Positions 7,683-16,516 of a DNA stretch of 64,000 nucleotides are shown one piece after another. The translations under genes were made by a program, and so were the position numbers. Source of the DNA: Streptomyces spiralis. GTDB lineage: Bacteria > Actinomycetota > Actinomycetes > Streptomycetales > Streptomycetaceae. The stretch's first letter is position 1, and the number at the start of each line of letters is the position of its first letter. The stretch spans positions 91,358 through 155,357 of the forward strand of contig NZ_BNBC01000020.1 in NCBI RefSeq assembly GCF_014654675.1. The letters are read 5' to 3'. The notes under the pieces are model-generated. The model ran no database searches, was not told the origin of the DNA, and worked only from the letters and a program-made list of their open reading frames with translations.

Positions 7683-9467
7683 TCAGTCGGCGATCGGCAG
7701 GTACACCCGGTTGCCCGCGGCCGCGAACTCCTTCGACTTCTGAGCCATGCCCTCCTCGATCTCGCTCCGGCTGGTTCCGTGTTCACGCCGGATGTCCTGC
7801 GAGATCTTCATCGAACAGAACTTCGGGCCGCACATCGAGCAGAAGTGGGCCGTCTTGGCAGGTTCCGCCGGGAGGGTCTCGTCGTGGAACTCCCGTGCCG
7901 TGTCCGGGTCGAGGGCGAGGTTGAACTGGTCCTCCCACCGGAACTCGAAGCGGGCGTCGGACAGGGCGTCGTCCCACTCCTGCGCACCGGGGTGCCCCTT
8001 GGCGAGGTCGGCCGCGTGGGCGGCGATCTTGTAGGTGATGACTCCGGTCTTGACGTCGTCACGGTTGGGCAGGCCCAAGTGCTCCTTGGGCGTGACGTAG
8101 CAGAGCATGGCCGTGCCCCACCAGGCGATCATCGCGGCACCGATGCCGGAGGTGATGTGGTCGTACGCCGGAGCGACGTCCGTCGTCAGCGGGCCGAGCG
8201 TATAGAACGGAGCTTCATCGCAGATCTCCTGCTGAAGGTCGATGTTCTCCTTGATCTTGTGCATCGGGACGTGTCCCGGGCCCTCGATCATGGTCTGTAC
8301 GTTGAAACGCCTGGCAATGCGGTTGAGTTCCCCGAGCGTGCGCAACTCCGCGAACTGGGCCTCGTCGTTGGCGTCCGCGATGGAGCCCGGCCTGAGGCCG
8401 TCGCCGAGGGAGTACGTGACGTCGTAGGCGGCGAGGATCTCGCAGAGCTCCTCGAAGTTCTCGTAGAGGAACGACTCCTTGTGGTGCGCGAGACACCAGG
8501 CCGCCATGATCGAGCCGCCGCGCGAGACGATGCCGGTCTTGCGGTTCGCGGTCAGCGGCACATACGCCAGGCGCACGCCGGCGTGGACCGTCATGTAGTC
8601 CACGCCCTGTTCGGCCTGCTCGATGACCGTGTCCTTGTAGATCTCCCAGGTCAGCTCCTCGGCCTTGCCGTCGACCTTCTCCAGGGCCTGGTAGAGCGGC
8701 ACGGTACCGATGGGGACGGGGGAGTTGCGCAGCACCCACTCACGGGTGGTGTGGATGTTGCGGCCGGTGGAGAGGTCCATGACCGTGTCGGCGCCCCAGC
8801 GGGTCGCCCAGGTCATCTTCTCGACCTCCTCCTCGATCGAGGAGGTGACCGCGGAGTTGCCGATGTTGGCGTTGACCTTCACCAGGAACCGCTTGCCGAT
8901 GATCATCGGCTCGATCTCCGGGTGGTTGACGTTGGCCGGCAGTACCGCGCGGCCCGCCGCGATCTCCTCGCGGACGACTTCGGGAGAGACGTTCTCGCGG
9001 AGTGCCACGAACTCCATCTCCGGCGTGATCTCCCCGCGGCGCGCGTACGCGAGCTGCGTCACCGCCTGGCCGGCACGCCCGCGCCGCGGCTGGCGCGGCC
9101 GGCCCGGGAACACCGCGTCGAGGTTGCGCAGGCCTCCGCGCGGAGAGGTGTGCTTGATCCCGTCGTCCTCGGGGCGTACGGGACGGCCCGCGTACTCCTC
9201 GGTGTCTCCGCGAGTGATGATCCAGTTCTCCCGCAGCGGTGACAGGCCCCTGCGGACATCGGTGTCGACGAGCGGATCGGTGTACGGGCCCGAGGTGTCG
9301 TACAGCGTGACCGACTGCCCGTTGGTGAGATGCACCTGACGGACCGGCACCCGCAGGTCGGGGCGTGAACCCTCGACATACGCCTTGTGCCAGCCGATGG
9401 ACTTCCCGGCCTCCTCGGACTTCTCGTCCTGAGCGGAGGCAGGCGTGCGTGCGTCCTTGTTGGTCAT
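7683..9467 (-). CDS. thiC: Phosphomethylpyrimidine synthase (ThiC)
   Basis: A radical SAM enzyme that rearranges aminoimidazole ribotide into hydroxymethylpyrimidine phosphate, the pyrimidine half of thiamine. The protein has 594 residues, a full-length ThiC. The C-terminal CSMCGPKFCSMKI carries the CxxCxxxxC [4Fe-4S] ligands characteristic of this non-canonical radical SAM enzyme. The core motifs MIEGPGHVPMHKI and YTLGPLTTDVAPAYDHI are intact. The start ATG at 9467 is preceded by GGGAG, which is part of the conserved end of the TPP-riboswitch-like leader, consistent with translational control by thiamine pyrophosphate. Confidence 0.97.
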   Translation of the reverse strand: MTNKDARTPASAQDEKSEEAGKSIGWHKAYVEGSRPDLRVPVRQVHLTNGQSVTLYDTSGPYTDPLVDTDVRRGLSPLRENWIITRGDTEEYAGRPVRPEDDGIKHTSPRGGLRNLDAVFPGRPRQPRRGRAGQAVTQLAYARRGEITPEMEFVALRENVSPEVVREEIAAGRAVLPANVNHPEIEPMIIGKRFLVKVNANIGNSAVTSSIEEEVEKMTWATRWGADTVMDLSTGRNIHTTREWVLRNSPVPIGTVPLYQALEKVDGKAEELTWEIYKDTVIEQAEQGVDYMTVHAGVRLAYVPLTANRKTGIVSRGGSIMAAWCLAHHKESFLYENFEELCEILAAYDVTYSLGDGLRPGSIADANDEAQFAELRTLGELNRIARRFNVQTMIEGPGHVPMHKIKENIDLQQEICDEAPFYTLGPLTTDVAPAYDHITSGIGAAMIAWWGTAMLCYVTPKEHLGLPNRDDVKTGVITYKIAAHAADLAKGHPGAQEWDDALSDARFEFRWEDQFNLALDPDTAREFHDETLPAEPAKTAHFCSMCGPKFCSMKISQDIRREHGTSRSEIEEGMAQKSKEFAAAGNRVYLPIAD

Positions 9468-9471
9468 GAGA

Positions 9472-9540
9472 CCTACTCCCTACGCCGGCATTACCCGGTA
9501 ACAGGTTCGGCGGTCGACGCAGCAGCTCTCGTCTGCCGGC
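9472..9540 (-). promoter_or_regulatory. TPP riboswitch (THI-box) leader of thiC, with divergent 5' half
   Basis: Read on the minus strand, the leader contains GAACCTGTTACCGGGTAATG followed by CCGGCGTAGGGAG, a near-perfect match to the 3' half of the TPP aptamer (ACCUGAUCUGGGUAAUGCCAGCG-AGGGA). Further 5', ACGAGAG stands where CUGAGAG is usual, so the pyrimidine-binding half is divergent. The final GGGAG is also the thiC ribosome site, which suggests that ligand binding hides it. Placement directly before thiC supports the call. Confidence 0.8.
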
Positions 9541-9554
9541 GTTTCATGTGAAAC
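9541..9554. other. parS site, one mismatch (GTTTCATGTGAAAC)
   Basis: Differs from consensus at position 7 (C to T), which changes the CACGTG core. It lies immediately next to the 5' limit of the thiC riboswitch and 7 bp from a second variant. Confidence 0.6.
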
Positions 9555-9561
9555 ATCACTC

Positions 9562-9575
9562 GTTCCACGTGAAAC
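9562..9575. other. parS site, one mismatch (GTTCCACGTGAAAC)
   Basis: The same one-base variant as at 2252. It is paired with the site at 9541 (centres 21 bp apart) in the divergent thiC/yibE-like promoter region. Confidence 0.7.
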
Positions 9576-9708
9576 ATCGCAAAGACGAAGGTCAGCGCCC
9601 TCTCAGCCCGGTGCTCCGAGCTCCCGCGTGTGCAAAGGTGTCTCCACGCTAGCGCCATTTGTGGCGCGCTGAACAGTGGGCCCCTGCCGTTCTTGCGATG
9701 ATCTGGCG

Positions 9709-11073
9709 GTGACCACGACACAGCAGTCCCCCCATGGGCCCCCTCCCGGGAGCGGCGGCGGACACGGGCATGCGCACGGCCACAGCCATGGACCCGCCGC
9801 CCCCGTCTCCCAGCACCTCCGCAAGGTCATCGCAGCCATCCTGATCCCGTTCGCCGCCGCGGTCGTGGTCGGGCTCGTGGTGCTCTGGCCCGGTGGCGCG
9901 CCTTCGCACCAGCGCACCGGTGTGGGCTTCGACCGGCAGACACAGCAGGCCACGGTCACCGAAGTGGTGGCGGTGAGCTGCAAGTCGGTGAACGCCTCCG
10001 GGGACACGCCGACCGGCGACACCTCGACGGCCGAGGGCTCCTCCGCGCAGGCACAGGCGACCGGCACCTGCAAGAAGGCCACGGTCCGTGTCGACACCGG
10101 CAACGACAAGGGACGCACCTTCACCGAGATCGTGCAGCCGGACCAGTCACGGCAGTTGCACCAGGGCGAGAAGGTCGTGGTCGCCTACGAGCCCTCCGCC
10201 CCCAAAGACCTTCAGTACTCGGTCACCGACGTCAACCGGCGCTTCCCGATGGCGCTCCTGGCCGGTGTCTTCGCGCTCGCCGTCGTGGTCGTCGGGCGGA
10301 TGCGGGGCGTCATGGCGCTGATCGCGCTGGCCGTCAGCTTCCTGGTGCTGAACCTGTTCGTCCTGCCCGCGATCCTGCAGGGTTCGAACCCGCTGCTCGT
10401 GGCCGTGGTGGGGTCGAGCGCCATCATGCTGATCGCCCTGTACATGTGTCACGGTCTGTCCGCCCGCACATCGGTGGCGGTGCTCGGCACGCTGATCTCG
10501 CTGGTGCTGATCGGCATCCTGGGCTCGCTGTTCATCGGCTGGGCCGCGCTCACCGGCAACACCGACGACAACACCGGCCTGATCCATGGCCTGTACCCGT
10601 CGATCGACATGAGCGGTCTGCTGCTCGCCGGGGTCATCATCGGCTCGCTCGGCGTCCTCGACGACGTGACCGTGACGCAGACCTCGGCGGTCTGGGAGCT
10701 GCACGAGGCCAACCCGGCGATGGGCTGGCGCGGGCTGTACCGCGCGGGCATCCGCATCGGCCGCGACCACATCGCGTCCGTCGTCAACACCCTTGTCCTG
10801 GCCTACGCGGGCGCGGCACTTCCGCTGCTGCTGCTCTTCTCCATCGCGCAGAGCAGCGTGGGAACCGTCGCCAACAGTGAGCTGGTCGCGGAGGAGATCG
10901 TCCGCACACTGGTGGGCTCGATCGGCCTGGTCGCCTCCGTGCCGGTCACCACCGCCCTGGCGGCCCTCGTGGTCTCGGCCGACCGTACGGGTACCGGGCC
11001 GATGCCCGCGCGAGCGATGCCCGGCGCGCCGGCTCCCGCGCGCGGCGGCAGGGGGCGACGGCGCAAGCGGTGA
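9709..11073 (+). CDS. YibE/F family polytopic membrane protein
   Basis: A 454-residue membrane protein. Start GTG at 9709 (VTTTQQSPHG). A His/Gly-rich N-terminal tail (GGGHGHAHGHSHG) could bind metal and precedes a first membrane helix. An extracytoplasmic domain of about 130 residues follows, then about seven hydrophobic helices from about residue 180 that include the family sequence GVLDDVTVTQTSAVWELHEANP. The C-terminal tail is Arg-rich (GGRGRRRKR). YibE/F proteins are widespread, but their transported molecule or function is not established. The gene is monocistronic and divergent from thiC. Confidence 0.88.
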   Translation: MTTTQQSPHGPPPGSGGGHGHAHGHSHGPAAPVSQHLRKVIAAILIPFAAAVVVGLVVLWPGGAPSHQRTGVGFDRQTQQATVTEVVAVSCKSVNASGDTPTGDTSTAEGSSAQAQATGTCKKATVRVDTGNDKGRTFTEIVQPDQSRQLHQGEKVVVAYEPSAPKDLQYSVTDVNRRFPMALLAGVFALAVVVVGRMRGVMALIALAVSFLVLNLFVLPAILQGSNPLLVAVVGSSAIMLIALYMCHGLSARTSVAVLGTLISLVLIGILGSLFIGWAALTGNTDDNTGLIHGLYPSIDMSGLLLAGVIIGSLGVLDDVTVTQTSAVWELHEANPAMGWRGLYRAGIRIGRDHIASVVNTLVLAYAGAALPLLLLFSIAQSSVGTVANSELVAEEIVRTLVGSIGLVASVPVTTALAALVVSADRTGTGPMPARAMPGAPAPARGGRGRRRKR

Positions 11074-11163
11074 TCCCGGGGCACCGGATCTCCCGCCGCT
11101 TCATGTGACCCGCGTACGCGGTGAAGCGTTACGCCACCGCACACGGCCCGTTGCCGAAACGCT

Positions 11164-11601
11164 TCAGCCCGCGCTCTGTTCCTCGGCCAGAATGCGCCCC
11201 AGGGCCTCGTCGAGGTGCGCGTCGAAGTCGGCCAGAGCGCCCTCCTGGCCCAGCGGCACCAACTTGTCCGTGCGGTCCAGGAACGCCACGAGAGGTGCCG
11301 TGGAGGAACGGAACAGCGCCCGGTCGCTGCCGACCTGAAGACGGATCAGGACCTCGCTCAGCGAGTCCGCGTCCGCGGGCGAGATCCGGACATCGCCGTC
11401 CCCGCACGGTGTGCCCACCCCGTCGATGAGCAGCTCCCGTCCGAAGGCCCAGGTCACGGGAGCATCTCCGGGCAAGTGGAACGTCAGCCGTACGGCGTAG
11501 GGATCACAGGTCTCGTACCGCAGCTCCACCGGGATGCGGAAGGAGAGCTCCTCGGACACGAGAAAGCTCATCATGACCTCTGCCTGTACGGACTCGCGCA
11601 T
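11164..11601 (-). CDS. ssgA: SsgA, sporulation-specific cell division activator
   Basis: A SsgA-like protein (SALP) of 145 residues, a family confined to morphologically complex actinomycetes. The sequence MRESVQAEVMMSFLVSEELS, then WAFGRELLIDGV, then LVAFLDRTDKLVPLGQE, matches SsgA itself, which localises division sites, stimulates septation and affects branching in Streptomyces. The neighbour just upstream on the same strand is its known activator type SsgR, confirming the ssgRA locus. The start is ATG at 11601; in-frame codons further upstream have no conservation signature. The 3' end faces the YibE/F gene. Confidence 0.95.
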   Translation of the reverse strand: MRESVQAEVMMSFLVSEELSFRIPVELRYETCDPYAVRLTFHLPGDAPVTWAFGRELLIDGVGTPCGDGDVRISPADADSLSEVLIRLQVGSDRALFRSSTAPLVAFLDRTDKLVPLGQEGALADFDAHLDEALGRILAEEQSAG

Positions 11602-11698
11602 CGCTACCCCGTCATCTGCCGTCGACTGGCCGGGAATCATCCCCGTGACACTGTGGCATCTTGCTGAACGTACACAACAGATCACAAGGAGTAAGTTT

Positions 11699-12598
11699 TC
11701 AGATACTGATAGCGAGTGCGAGGGTGCCGGCACACCGTTCCACCTCGTGCTGCAGTTGCAGCGCCGCGGGCATCAGCCGGTCGTCCTGGTGGGCGGGAAG
11801 CGACAGGGCGATCGTCACCGCCGTCGCGCCCACCGTGATGGGAACGGCCGCGCAGACCGTCCCCAGGGCGTACTCCCGGCGCTCCGTCACCGGCTGCATC
11901 CGGCGCATCCGTTCCAGACGCCGCAGGAAGCTGTGATTGTCACGGACCGTGTACGGAGTGACGGACCGCACGGGATAGCGGTCGAGATGGTCGCGGCGGG
12001 CACCGTCGTCCAGCTGGGACAGCAGGCACTGGCCGATGGCGTGCGCATGCCCGGTCTCCCGGAAGTCGGCCCACTCCTCCACCGCCGGATTGGCCGGGGT
12101 GTCGGAGACGCTCATGACCTCGATCTCGCCGTCCCGGTACATCGCGTAGTACACGGGTGCACCGATCAGATCACGCCATTGTGCGAGCGTCTCGACGATC
12201 GTGGTGCGACGTTTCTGCGCGGCTCCGCTGCTGCCGAGTCGCTCGGCAGCCTCGCCCAGGAAGAACAGCCCCCGCTCGCGGTACAGGTAGCCCTCGTGGA
12301 CCAGGGTGCGCAACAGGTGGTAGGCGGTAGGAAGGGCGAGGCCGGTCTCACGGGCCAGCTGTTTCGCCGGGGCCCCGTACTCGTGGCGCGCGACGGTTTC
12401 CAGCAGGCGCATCGCGCGCTGCACCGATCCGATGAGGGTCTGCTGCGGCTGTGCGGCCTGCTCCTCCAGCGTCCCGGCGTAGGACTGCTCCACCGGCGGC
12501 GCGGAGCGCGGCTGTGCGGGGAGTCCCGTGGAACGGGACGGCGTCCGGGGGCCGGGAGGCGCGTGCGGTTCTGCGGGTGCGGTGTCAACCGTGGCCAA
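11699..12598 (-). CDS. ssgR: SsgR, IclR-type activator of ssgA
   Basis: An IclR-family transcription regulator of up to 299 residues. The winged helix (SVQRAMRLLETVARHEYGAPAKQLARETGLALPTAYHLLRTL split over two helices, about residues 58–100) is followed by the IclR effector-binding domain ending in ERCAGTLALAI. It lies 97 bp upstream of ssgA on the same strand. In S. coelicolor SsgR activates ssgA, and that role is inferred here by synteny. The start taken is TTG at 12598, with GGGAG 7 nt upstream; the first 50 residues are Pro/Ala-rich and the true start could be further in. Confidence 0.9.
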   Translation of the reverse strand: MATVDTAPAEPHAPPGPRTPSRSTGLPAQPRSAPPVEQSYAGTLEEQAAQPQQTLIGSVQRAMRLLETVARHEYGAPAKQLARETGLALPTAYHLLRTLVHEGYLYRERGLFFLGEAAERLGSSGAAQKRRTTIVETLAQWRDLIGAPVYYAMYRDGEIEVMSVSDTPANPAVEEWADFRETGHAHAIGQCLLSQLDDGARRDHLDRYPVRSVTPYTVRDNHSFLRRLERMRRMQPVTERREYALGTVCAAVPITVGATAVTIALSLPAHQDDRLMPAALQLQHEVERCAGTLALAISI

Positions 12599-12796
12599 GG
12601 GTCACTCCCGTAGCACGAGGGGGCAGCCCGTGCGGGGAAACACGGGTGGGGAAACGCTGCCCGCGGGGGTCCTGCCCCCACGTCGTTGCCCAGACCCTAT
12701 CCGCCCGCCACCGCTTTCGGACGGCCTGTCCGGGAAACTTCCCTCCCGCGAGGGAACCGGCGATTCCTGTTACCGATCACCGGTGTCCCTGCGTAC

Positions 12797-13009
12797 TCAC
12801 CAGTCGCCGCGCGAGGAGGACCCCGCCATGAACTTCCGCACGACGTAGATCAGGCCGCCGACCAGAGCCACGAAGACCAGCAGCTTGAACAGCAGCCCGA
12901 TCACGAAGCCCACCACGCTCGCTATCAGGCCGCCGAAGACGACCAGGGCGATGACCGGCACCGCGATCCACTTCACCCACCACGGCAGACCCGCGAAGAT
13001 CTCTCGCAT
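12797..13009 (-). CDS. Small membrane protein, DUF5326 family
   Basis: A 70-residue protein, MREIFAGLPWWVKWIAVPVI and onward, with two adjacent hydrophobic helices covering most of its length and a polar tail (RKFMAGSSSRGDW). It matches the actinobacterial DUF5326 family, which has no known function. The start ATG at 13009 has GAGG about 4 nt upstream. The sequence further upstream in the same frame looks non-coding. It lies between ssgR and a cupin gene, the same place as in other Streptomyces. Confidence 0.85.
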   Translation of the reverse strand: MREIFAGLPWWVKWIAVPVIALVVFGGLIASVVGFVIGLLFKLLVFVALVGGLIYVVRKFMAGSSSRGDW

Positions 13010-13188
13010 TACCCTCGTCCTTACCTCTCCGCCGGCCCAGCGCCGGTGTCCGTCGGTGCCCCGCACCCCATGGTGCCGGGCACTGCCGATGTCCTGCACT
13101 CGATGCTATGGCCGTCAGCGGCTCCGGCGGGGGCTTCGCACCCTTGTCCTCCCCTGACCGTCCCCCTAGGGAACCCTGAGAAGGTGCC

Positions 13189-13506
13189 TCAGGCTTCCGG
13201 CGGAGAGAAGACCACCAGGACCCGCAGATCCTCGCTGATGTGATGGAACTTGTGGGCGACCCCGGCCGGTACGTACACCACGCTGCCGCGGGCCACCTCG
13301 GTCGTCTCCAGGCCGACCGTGATCGAGGCGCGGCCGCTGACGACGAAGTACACCTCGTCCTGGTGGTGCGGCTTCTGCGGGTCATGCTCGCCCGCGTCCA
13401 GCGCGTACAGACCGACCGACATGTTCCGTTCCCGCAGGAACTGGAGATAGGCGCCGTCGTGGGCGGCCCGCTCCGCCTCCAGTTCGTCCAGCCGGAATGC
13501 CTTCAT
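13189..13506 (-). CDS. Single-domain cupin protein
   Basis: A 105-residue small cupin, MKAFRLDELEAERAAHDGAY. The first metal motif is PHHQDEVYFVVSGRASITVG and the second is VPAGVAHKFHHIS, with His and Glu ligands in the expected places, so a metal-binding beta-barrel is likely. The catalysed reaction cannot be inferred. The start ATG at 13506 is divergent from the holin-like gene at 13555 with a 48-bp gap. Confidence 0.85.
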   Translation of the reverse strand: MKAFRLDELEAERAAHDGAYLQFLRERNMSVGLYALDAGEHDPQKPHHQDEVYFVVSGRASITVGLETTEVARGSVVYVPAGVAHKFHHISEDLRVLVVFSPPEA

Positions 13507-13554
13507 CGTCCTCGCCCGTATCCGTGATCGATCTCTTCTGCCACGATCAGACAC

Positions 13555-13932
13555 ATGAAGAATTTCGTAGTCAAGACGATCGCCAACGCGGGCGCACTGG
13601 CGGTCGCCGTCTGGCTGCTCGACAAGATCACGCTCACCGGCGACAGCACCGCGAAGAAGGCCGGCACGCTGATCGTCGTCGCCCTGGTCTTCGGCCTGGT
13701 GAACTTCCTGGTCAAGCCGGTGGTGAAGGTGCTGACCTTCCCGCTGTTCCTCCTGACGCTCGGCCTGATCACCCTGGTCGTCAACGCGCTGATGCTGCTG
13801 CTGACGTCGTGGGTGTGCGGCAAGCTCGAGCTCAGCTTCCATGTCGAGGGCTTCTGGACAGCCGTCGTCGGCGGTCTGATCGTCTCGGTCGTCTCCTGGG
13901 CACTGCACATGGTTCTGCCGGACGAGGACTGA
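13555..13932 (+). CDS. Phage-holin-family (YvlD-like) membrane protein
   Basis: A 125-residue protein with four predicted helices: ANAGALAVAVWLL, AGTLIVVALVFGLVNFLV, FPLFLLTLGLITLVVNALMLLL and WTAVVGGLIVSVVSWALHMVL. The KPVVKVLTFPLFLLTLGL segment is the signature of the phage_holin_4 superfamily protein YvlD. Despite the name these are chromosomal membrane proteins of unknown role, and no lysis genes are near. Confidence 0.85.
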   Translation: MKNFVVKTIANAGALAVAVWLLDKITLTGDSTAKKAGTLIVVALVFGLVNFLVKPVVKVLTFPLFLLTLGLITLVVNALMLLLTSWVCGKLELSFHVEGFWTAVVGGLIVSVVSWALHMVLPDED

Positions 13933-14112
13933 CCGAGGAGGCCAGCCCCGCGCCCGCGCCGCGTCGCGGGCGCACCGATCGCCGCAGGTACACCGACCGC
14001 CACAGGCGCACCACGGGGGCCTGGACGCTGTCCGAGGGTGTCCTGAGATGGTGGAGGAAGCGGGCCCGGGGCTGCCGGCCGCGGTACGAGAGCGTGTGAA
14101 GGGACGGGCGGT

Positions 14113-15303
14113 ATGAGCGATTCCGCTGCGGACGGCGCCTACGGCACGGAAGGAACACGGAAGGAGCCCGGCCTTCCCGTGGGCGCCGGTGACGGCACAC
14201 GCGCGGTGCGGGCCGGACTTCCCGAGCCGGTCAAGCACGAACCGACGCTGCCCGGACCGGTGTTCGCCGCCCACTTCCATCTGCCGGGCGACCCGACGGG
14301 CCCCTACACCTACGGCCGTGACGAGAACCCGACCTGGACGCTGCTGGAGCGGGCCATCGGCGAGCTCGAGGCCCCCGGGCAGGAGAGCGTCGAGACGCTG
14401 GTGTTCGCCTCCGGCATGGCGGCCATCTCCTCGGTGGTCTTCTCCCAGCTGCGCGCGGGCGACGCGGTGGTGCTGCCCAGCGACGGCTACCAGGCGCTGC
14501 CCCTGGTGCACGACCAGCTCCAGTCGTACGGCATCGAGGTGCGGACCGCCCCGACCGGGCAGGACGCCCAGCTGGAGGTGCTGGACGGCGCCCGGCTGCT
14601 GTGGATCGAGTCCCCGTCGAATCCCGGTCTCGACGTGTGCGACATCCGCCGGCTGGTCGAGGCGGCACATGCGCGCGGGGCACTGGTCGCCGTCGACAAC
14701 ACCCTGGCGACGCCCCTGGGGCAGCGGCCGCTGGAGCTCGGCGCGGACTTCTCGGTGGCCAGCGGCACCAAGCAGCTCACCGGGCACGGCGACATCCTGC
14801 TGGGCTACGTCGCCGGCCGCGACGCCGAGGCCATGGCGGCCGTACGCCGCTGGCGCAAGATCGTCGGAGCGATCCCGGGGCCGATGGAGGCCTGGCTCGC
14901 ACATCGTTCGATCGCCACCCTCCAACTGCGCGTCGACCGGCAGAACGCCACCGCCCTGGCCCTCGCCGAGGCACTGCACGGGCGCCCCGAGGTGACCGGG
15001 CTGCGCTATCCGGGGCTGCCGGACGATCCCTCGCACAAGGTCGCCTCACAGCAGATGCGCCGCTATGGGTGCGTGGTGTCCTTCACGCTGCCCTCGCGTG
15101 CCCGGGCCGACCGCTTTCTCGAGGCCCTGCGGGTCGTGGACGACGCGACGAGCTTCGGCGGGGTTCGCTCCACGGCGGAGCGGCGCGGGCGCTGGGGCGG
15201 GGACGCGGTCCCGGAGGGCTTCATCCGGATGTCCGTCGGCGCCGAGGACCCCGCTGACCTGGTGGCGGATGTGCTGCGCGCGCTGGACGAAACGGCGCAC
15301 TGA
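14113..15303 (+). CDS. Cys/Met-metabolism PLP enzyme (cystathionine gamma-lyase type)
   Basis: A 396-residue trans-sulfuration PLP enzyme. Seen motifs: YTYGRDENPTWTLLERAIGELE, the PLP-stacking VFASGMAAISSV region, WIESPSNPGLDVCDI, VDNTLATPLGQRPLELGAD, and ASGTKQLTGHGD with the Schiff-base lysine. These fit cystathionine gamma-lyase, which cleaves cystathionine to cysteine, 2-oxobutyrate and ammonia; gamma-synthase or methionine gamma-lyase activity cannot be excluded from sequence alone. It is followed by a strong terminator and then a LysR gene on the same strand. Confidence 0.88.
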   Translation: MSDSAADGAYGTEGTRKEPGLPVGAGDGTRAVRAGLPEPVKHEPTLPGPVFAAHFHLPGDPTGPYTYGRDENPTWTLLERAIGELEAPGQESVETLVFASGMAAISSVVFSQLRAGDAVVLPSDGYQALPLVHDQLQSYGIEVRTAPTGQDAQLEVLDGARLLWIESPSNPGLDVCDIRRLVEAAHARGALVAVDNTLATPLGQRPLELGADFSVASGTKQLTGHGDILLGYVAGRDAEAMAAVRRWRKIVGAIPGPMEAWLAHRSIATLQLRVDRQNATALALAEALHGRPEVTGLRYPGLPDDPSHKVASQQMRRYGCVVSFTLPSRARADRFLEALRVVDDATSFGGVRSTAERRGRWGGDAVPEGFIRMSVGAEDPADLVADVLRALDETAH

Positions 15304-15331
15304 CCGCCTCTTCCTCGGCCTCGCCATGACA

Positions 15332-15368
15332 GGCGGTCCGAGCCTCCCCCCTCGTGGCTCGGACCGCC
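15332..15368 (+). terminator. Terminator of the cystathionine lyase gene
   Basis: GGCGGTCCGAGCC pairs perfectly with GGCTCGGACCGCC around an 11-nt loop, 28 nt after the stop codon. It separates the enzyme gene from the downstream LysR gene. Confidence 0.85.
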
Positions 15369-15523
15369 CTCGGTTCTGCGCGCGAAGAACCGCGCGACCA
15401 AGGCTAGTTGACCCTGCGTCAGTGTCCAATCACAGTAGCGACAGAGACCTATCGACATATTTATAGTTGTGCGCGGCCGGGGGGTCGGGCGTCGAGACAG
15501 GCGCCGCAAGGGGAGGGCGAGGC

Positions 15524-16429
15524 GTGGACCTGGCGTTGCTGCGTACGTTCGTGACGGTGCACCGAGCGGGTTCCTTCACCCGTGCGGCGGCGCTGCTCGG
15601 CCTCTCTCAGCCGGCGGTCACCTCCCAGATCCGCACGCTGGAGCGGCAGCTGGGCCGCCCCTTGTTTCTGCGCCAGGCCCGCGGGGTGACGCCGACATCC
15701 ATCGGGGACGAACTCGCCCACAAGGCCGCGCCCCATCTGGACGCCCTGGTGGAGATTGCCGAGACGGGCCTCGACGACGAGTCCTCCTTCCGCACGTTGC
15801 ATCTGGCCGGCCCGCCCGAGTTCACCGCGGAGCGGGCGCTGCCCGCGTTGACCGAGCTGACCGGCGAGGACGGACAGGGCTTCGCCCTGCGGGCCTCTTT
15901 CGGGACCGCCGAGGAGGTCCTGGAAGGACTGTCCGCCGGGCACCATGATCTCGCCATCAGCACTGCCCGGCCGCGCGGCGCCCTGCTCACGGCGGCTCCG
16001 CTGTGCGACGAGGAGCACATCCTGGTCGCCGCCCCGCGCTGGGCCGACGAGATCGGCCCCATGGCGCTGCACGGCAAGGAGGTGCCCGCGCTGGAGAACG
16101 TCCCTCTGGTCGAGGTCCACGAGTCACTGCCCTTCGTCTCGCGGTACTGGGCGTCGGTCTTCGACTCCCGGCCGACCGCGTCCGGCACCGTGATCGCCCC
16201 CGACCTGCGCGCGGTCCTGGCCTGTGCCGTGGCGGGCGCCGGACTGGCGGTGTTACCCCGCTACCTGTGCGCTTCCACCCTGGAGCGGGGAGACGTGGTG
16301 GCCCTCCATGAACCGGCGGTGCCGCCCCTGCGGACGTATTTCCTGGTGGTCCGCACCGGCACACTGGCGATGCCGCACATCGCCCGCGCCCACGAGTGGC
16401 TGTTGCGAGCGGCTTCCGAGTGGTGCTGA
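15524..16429 (+). CDS. LysR-family transcriptional regulator with a TTA codon
   Basis: A 301-residue LysR regulator. The N-terminal winged helix (LLRTFVTVHRAGSFTRAAALLGLSQPAVTSQIRTLE split in two parts, residues 4–40) and linker helix precede a two-lobed substrate domain. Codon 244 (16253–16255, in AVLPRY) is TTA, so full-length protein should require the bldA tRNA. Start GTG at 15524 (VDLALLRTF), with AGGCG upstream. The effector and targets are unknown; the preceding Cys/Met enzyme gene is separated by a terminator and has the same orientation, so the usual divergent-target logic does not apply. Confidence 0.92.
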   Translation: MDLALLRTFVTVHRAGSFTRAAALLGLSQPAVTSQIRTLERQLGRPLFLRQARGVTPTSIGDELAHKAAPHLDALVEIAETGLDDESSFRTLHLAGPPEFTAERALPALTELTGEDGQGFALRASFGTAEEVLEGLSAGHHDLAISTARPRGALLTAAPLCDEEHILVAAPRWADEIGPMALHGKEVPALENVPLVEVHESLPFVSRYWASVFDSRPTASGTVIAPDLRAVLACAVAGAGLAVLPRYLCASTLERGDVVALHEPAVPPLRTYFLVVRTGTLAMPHIARAHEWLLRAASEWC

Positions 16430-16481
16430 GGCCCTCGTCATGGACATCACTCAGTGAACTCGGTTGACGACAATTCGCGAT

Positions 16482-16495
16482 GTTTCACGTGGAAC
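16482..16495. other. parS site, one mismatch (GTTTCACGTGGAAC)
   Basis: The reverse complement is the GTTCCACGTGAAAC variant also seen at 2252 and 9562. It lies 21 bp upstream of the Nudix start codon at 16517. Confidence 0.72.
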
Positions 16496-16516
16496 CAACC
16501 GGGCCACATTTCTCCC

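Noticed and set aside
10381..10400. GGTTCGAACCC resembling a tRNA T-arm
   Set aside because: It lies inside the YibE/F coding sequence with no acceptor, anticodon or D-arm around it.
13555..13932. Phage-holin-family gene as evidence of a prophage
   Set aside because: YvlD-type proteins are ordinary chromosomal membrane proteins, and no phage structural, integrase or lysin gene is near.
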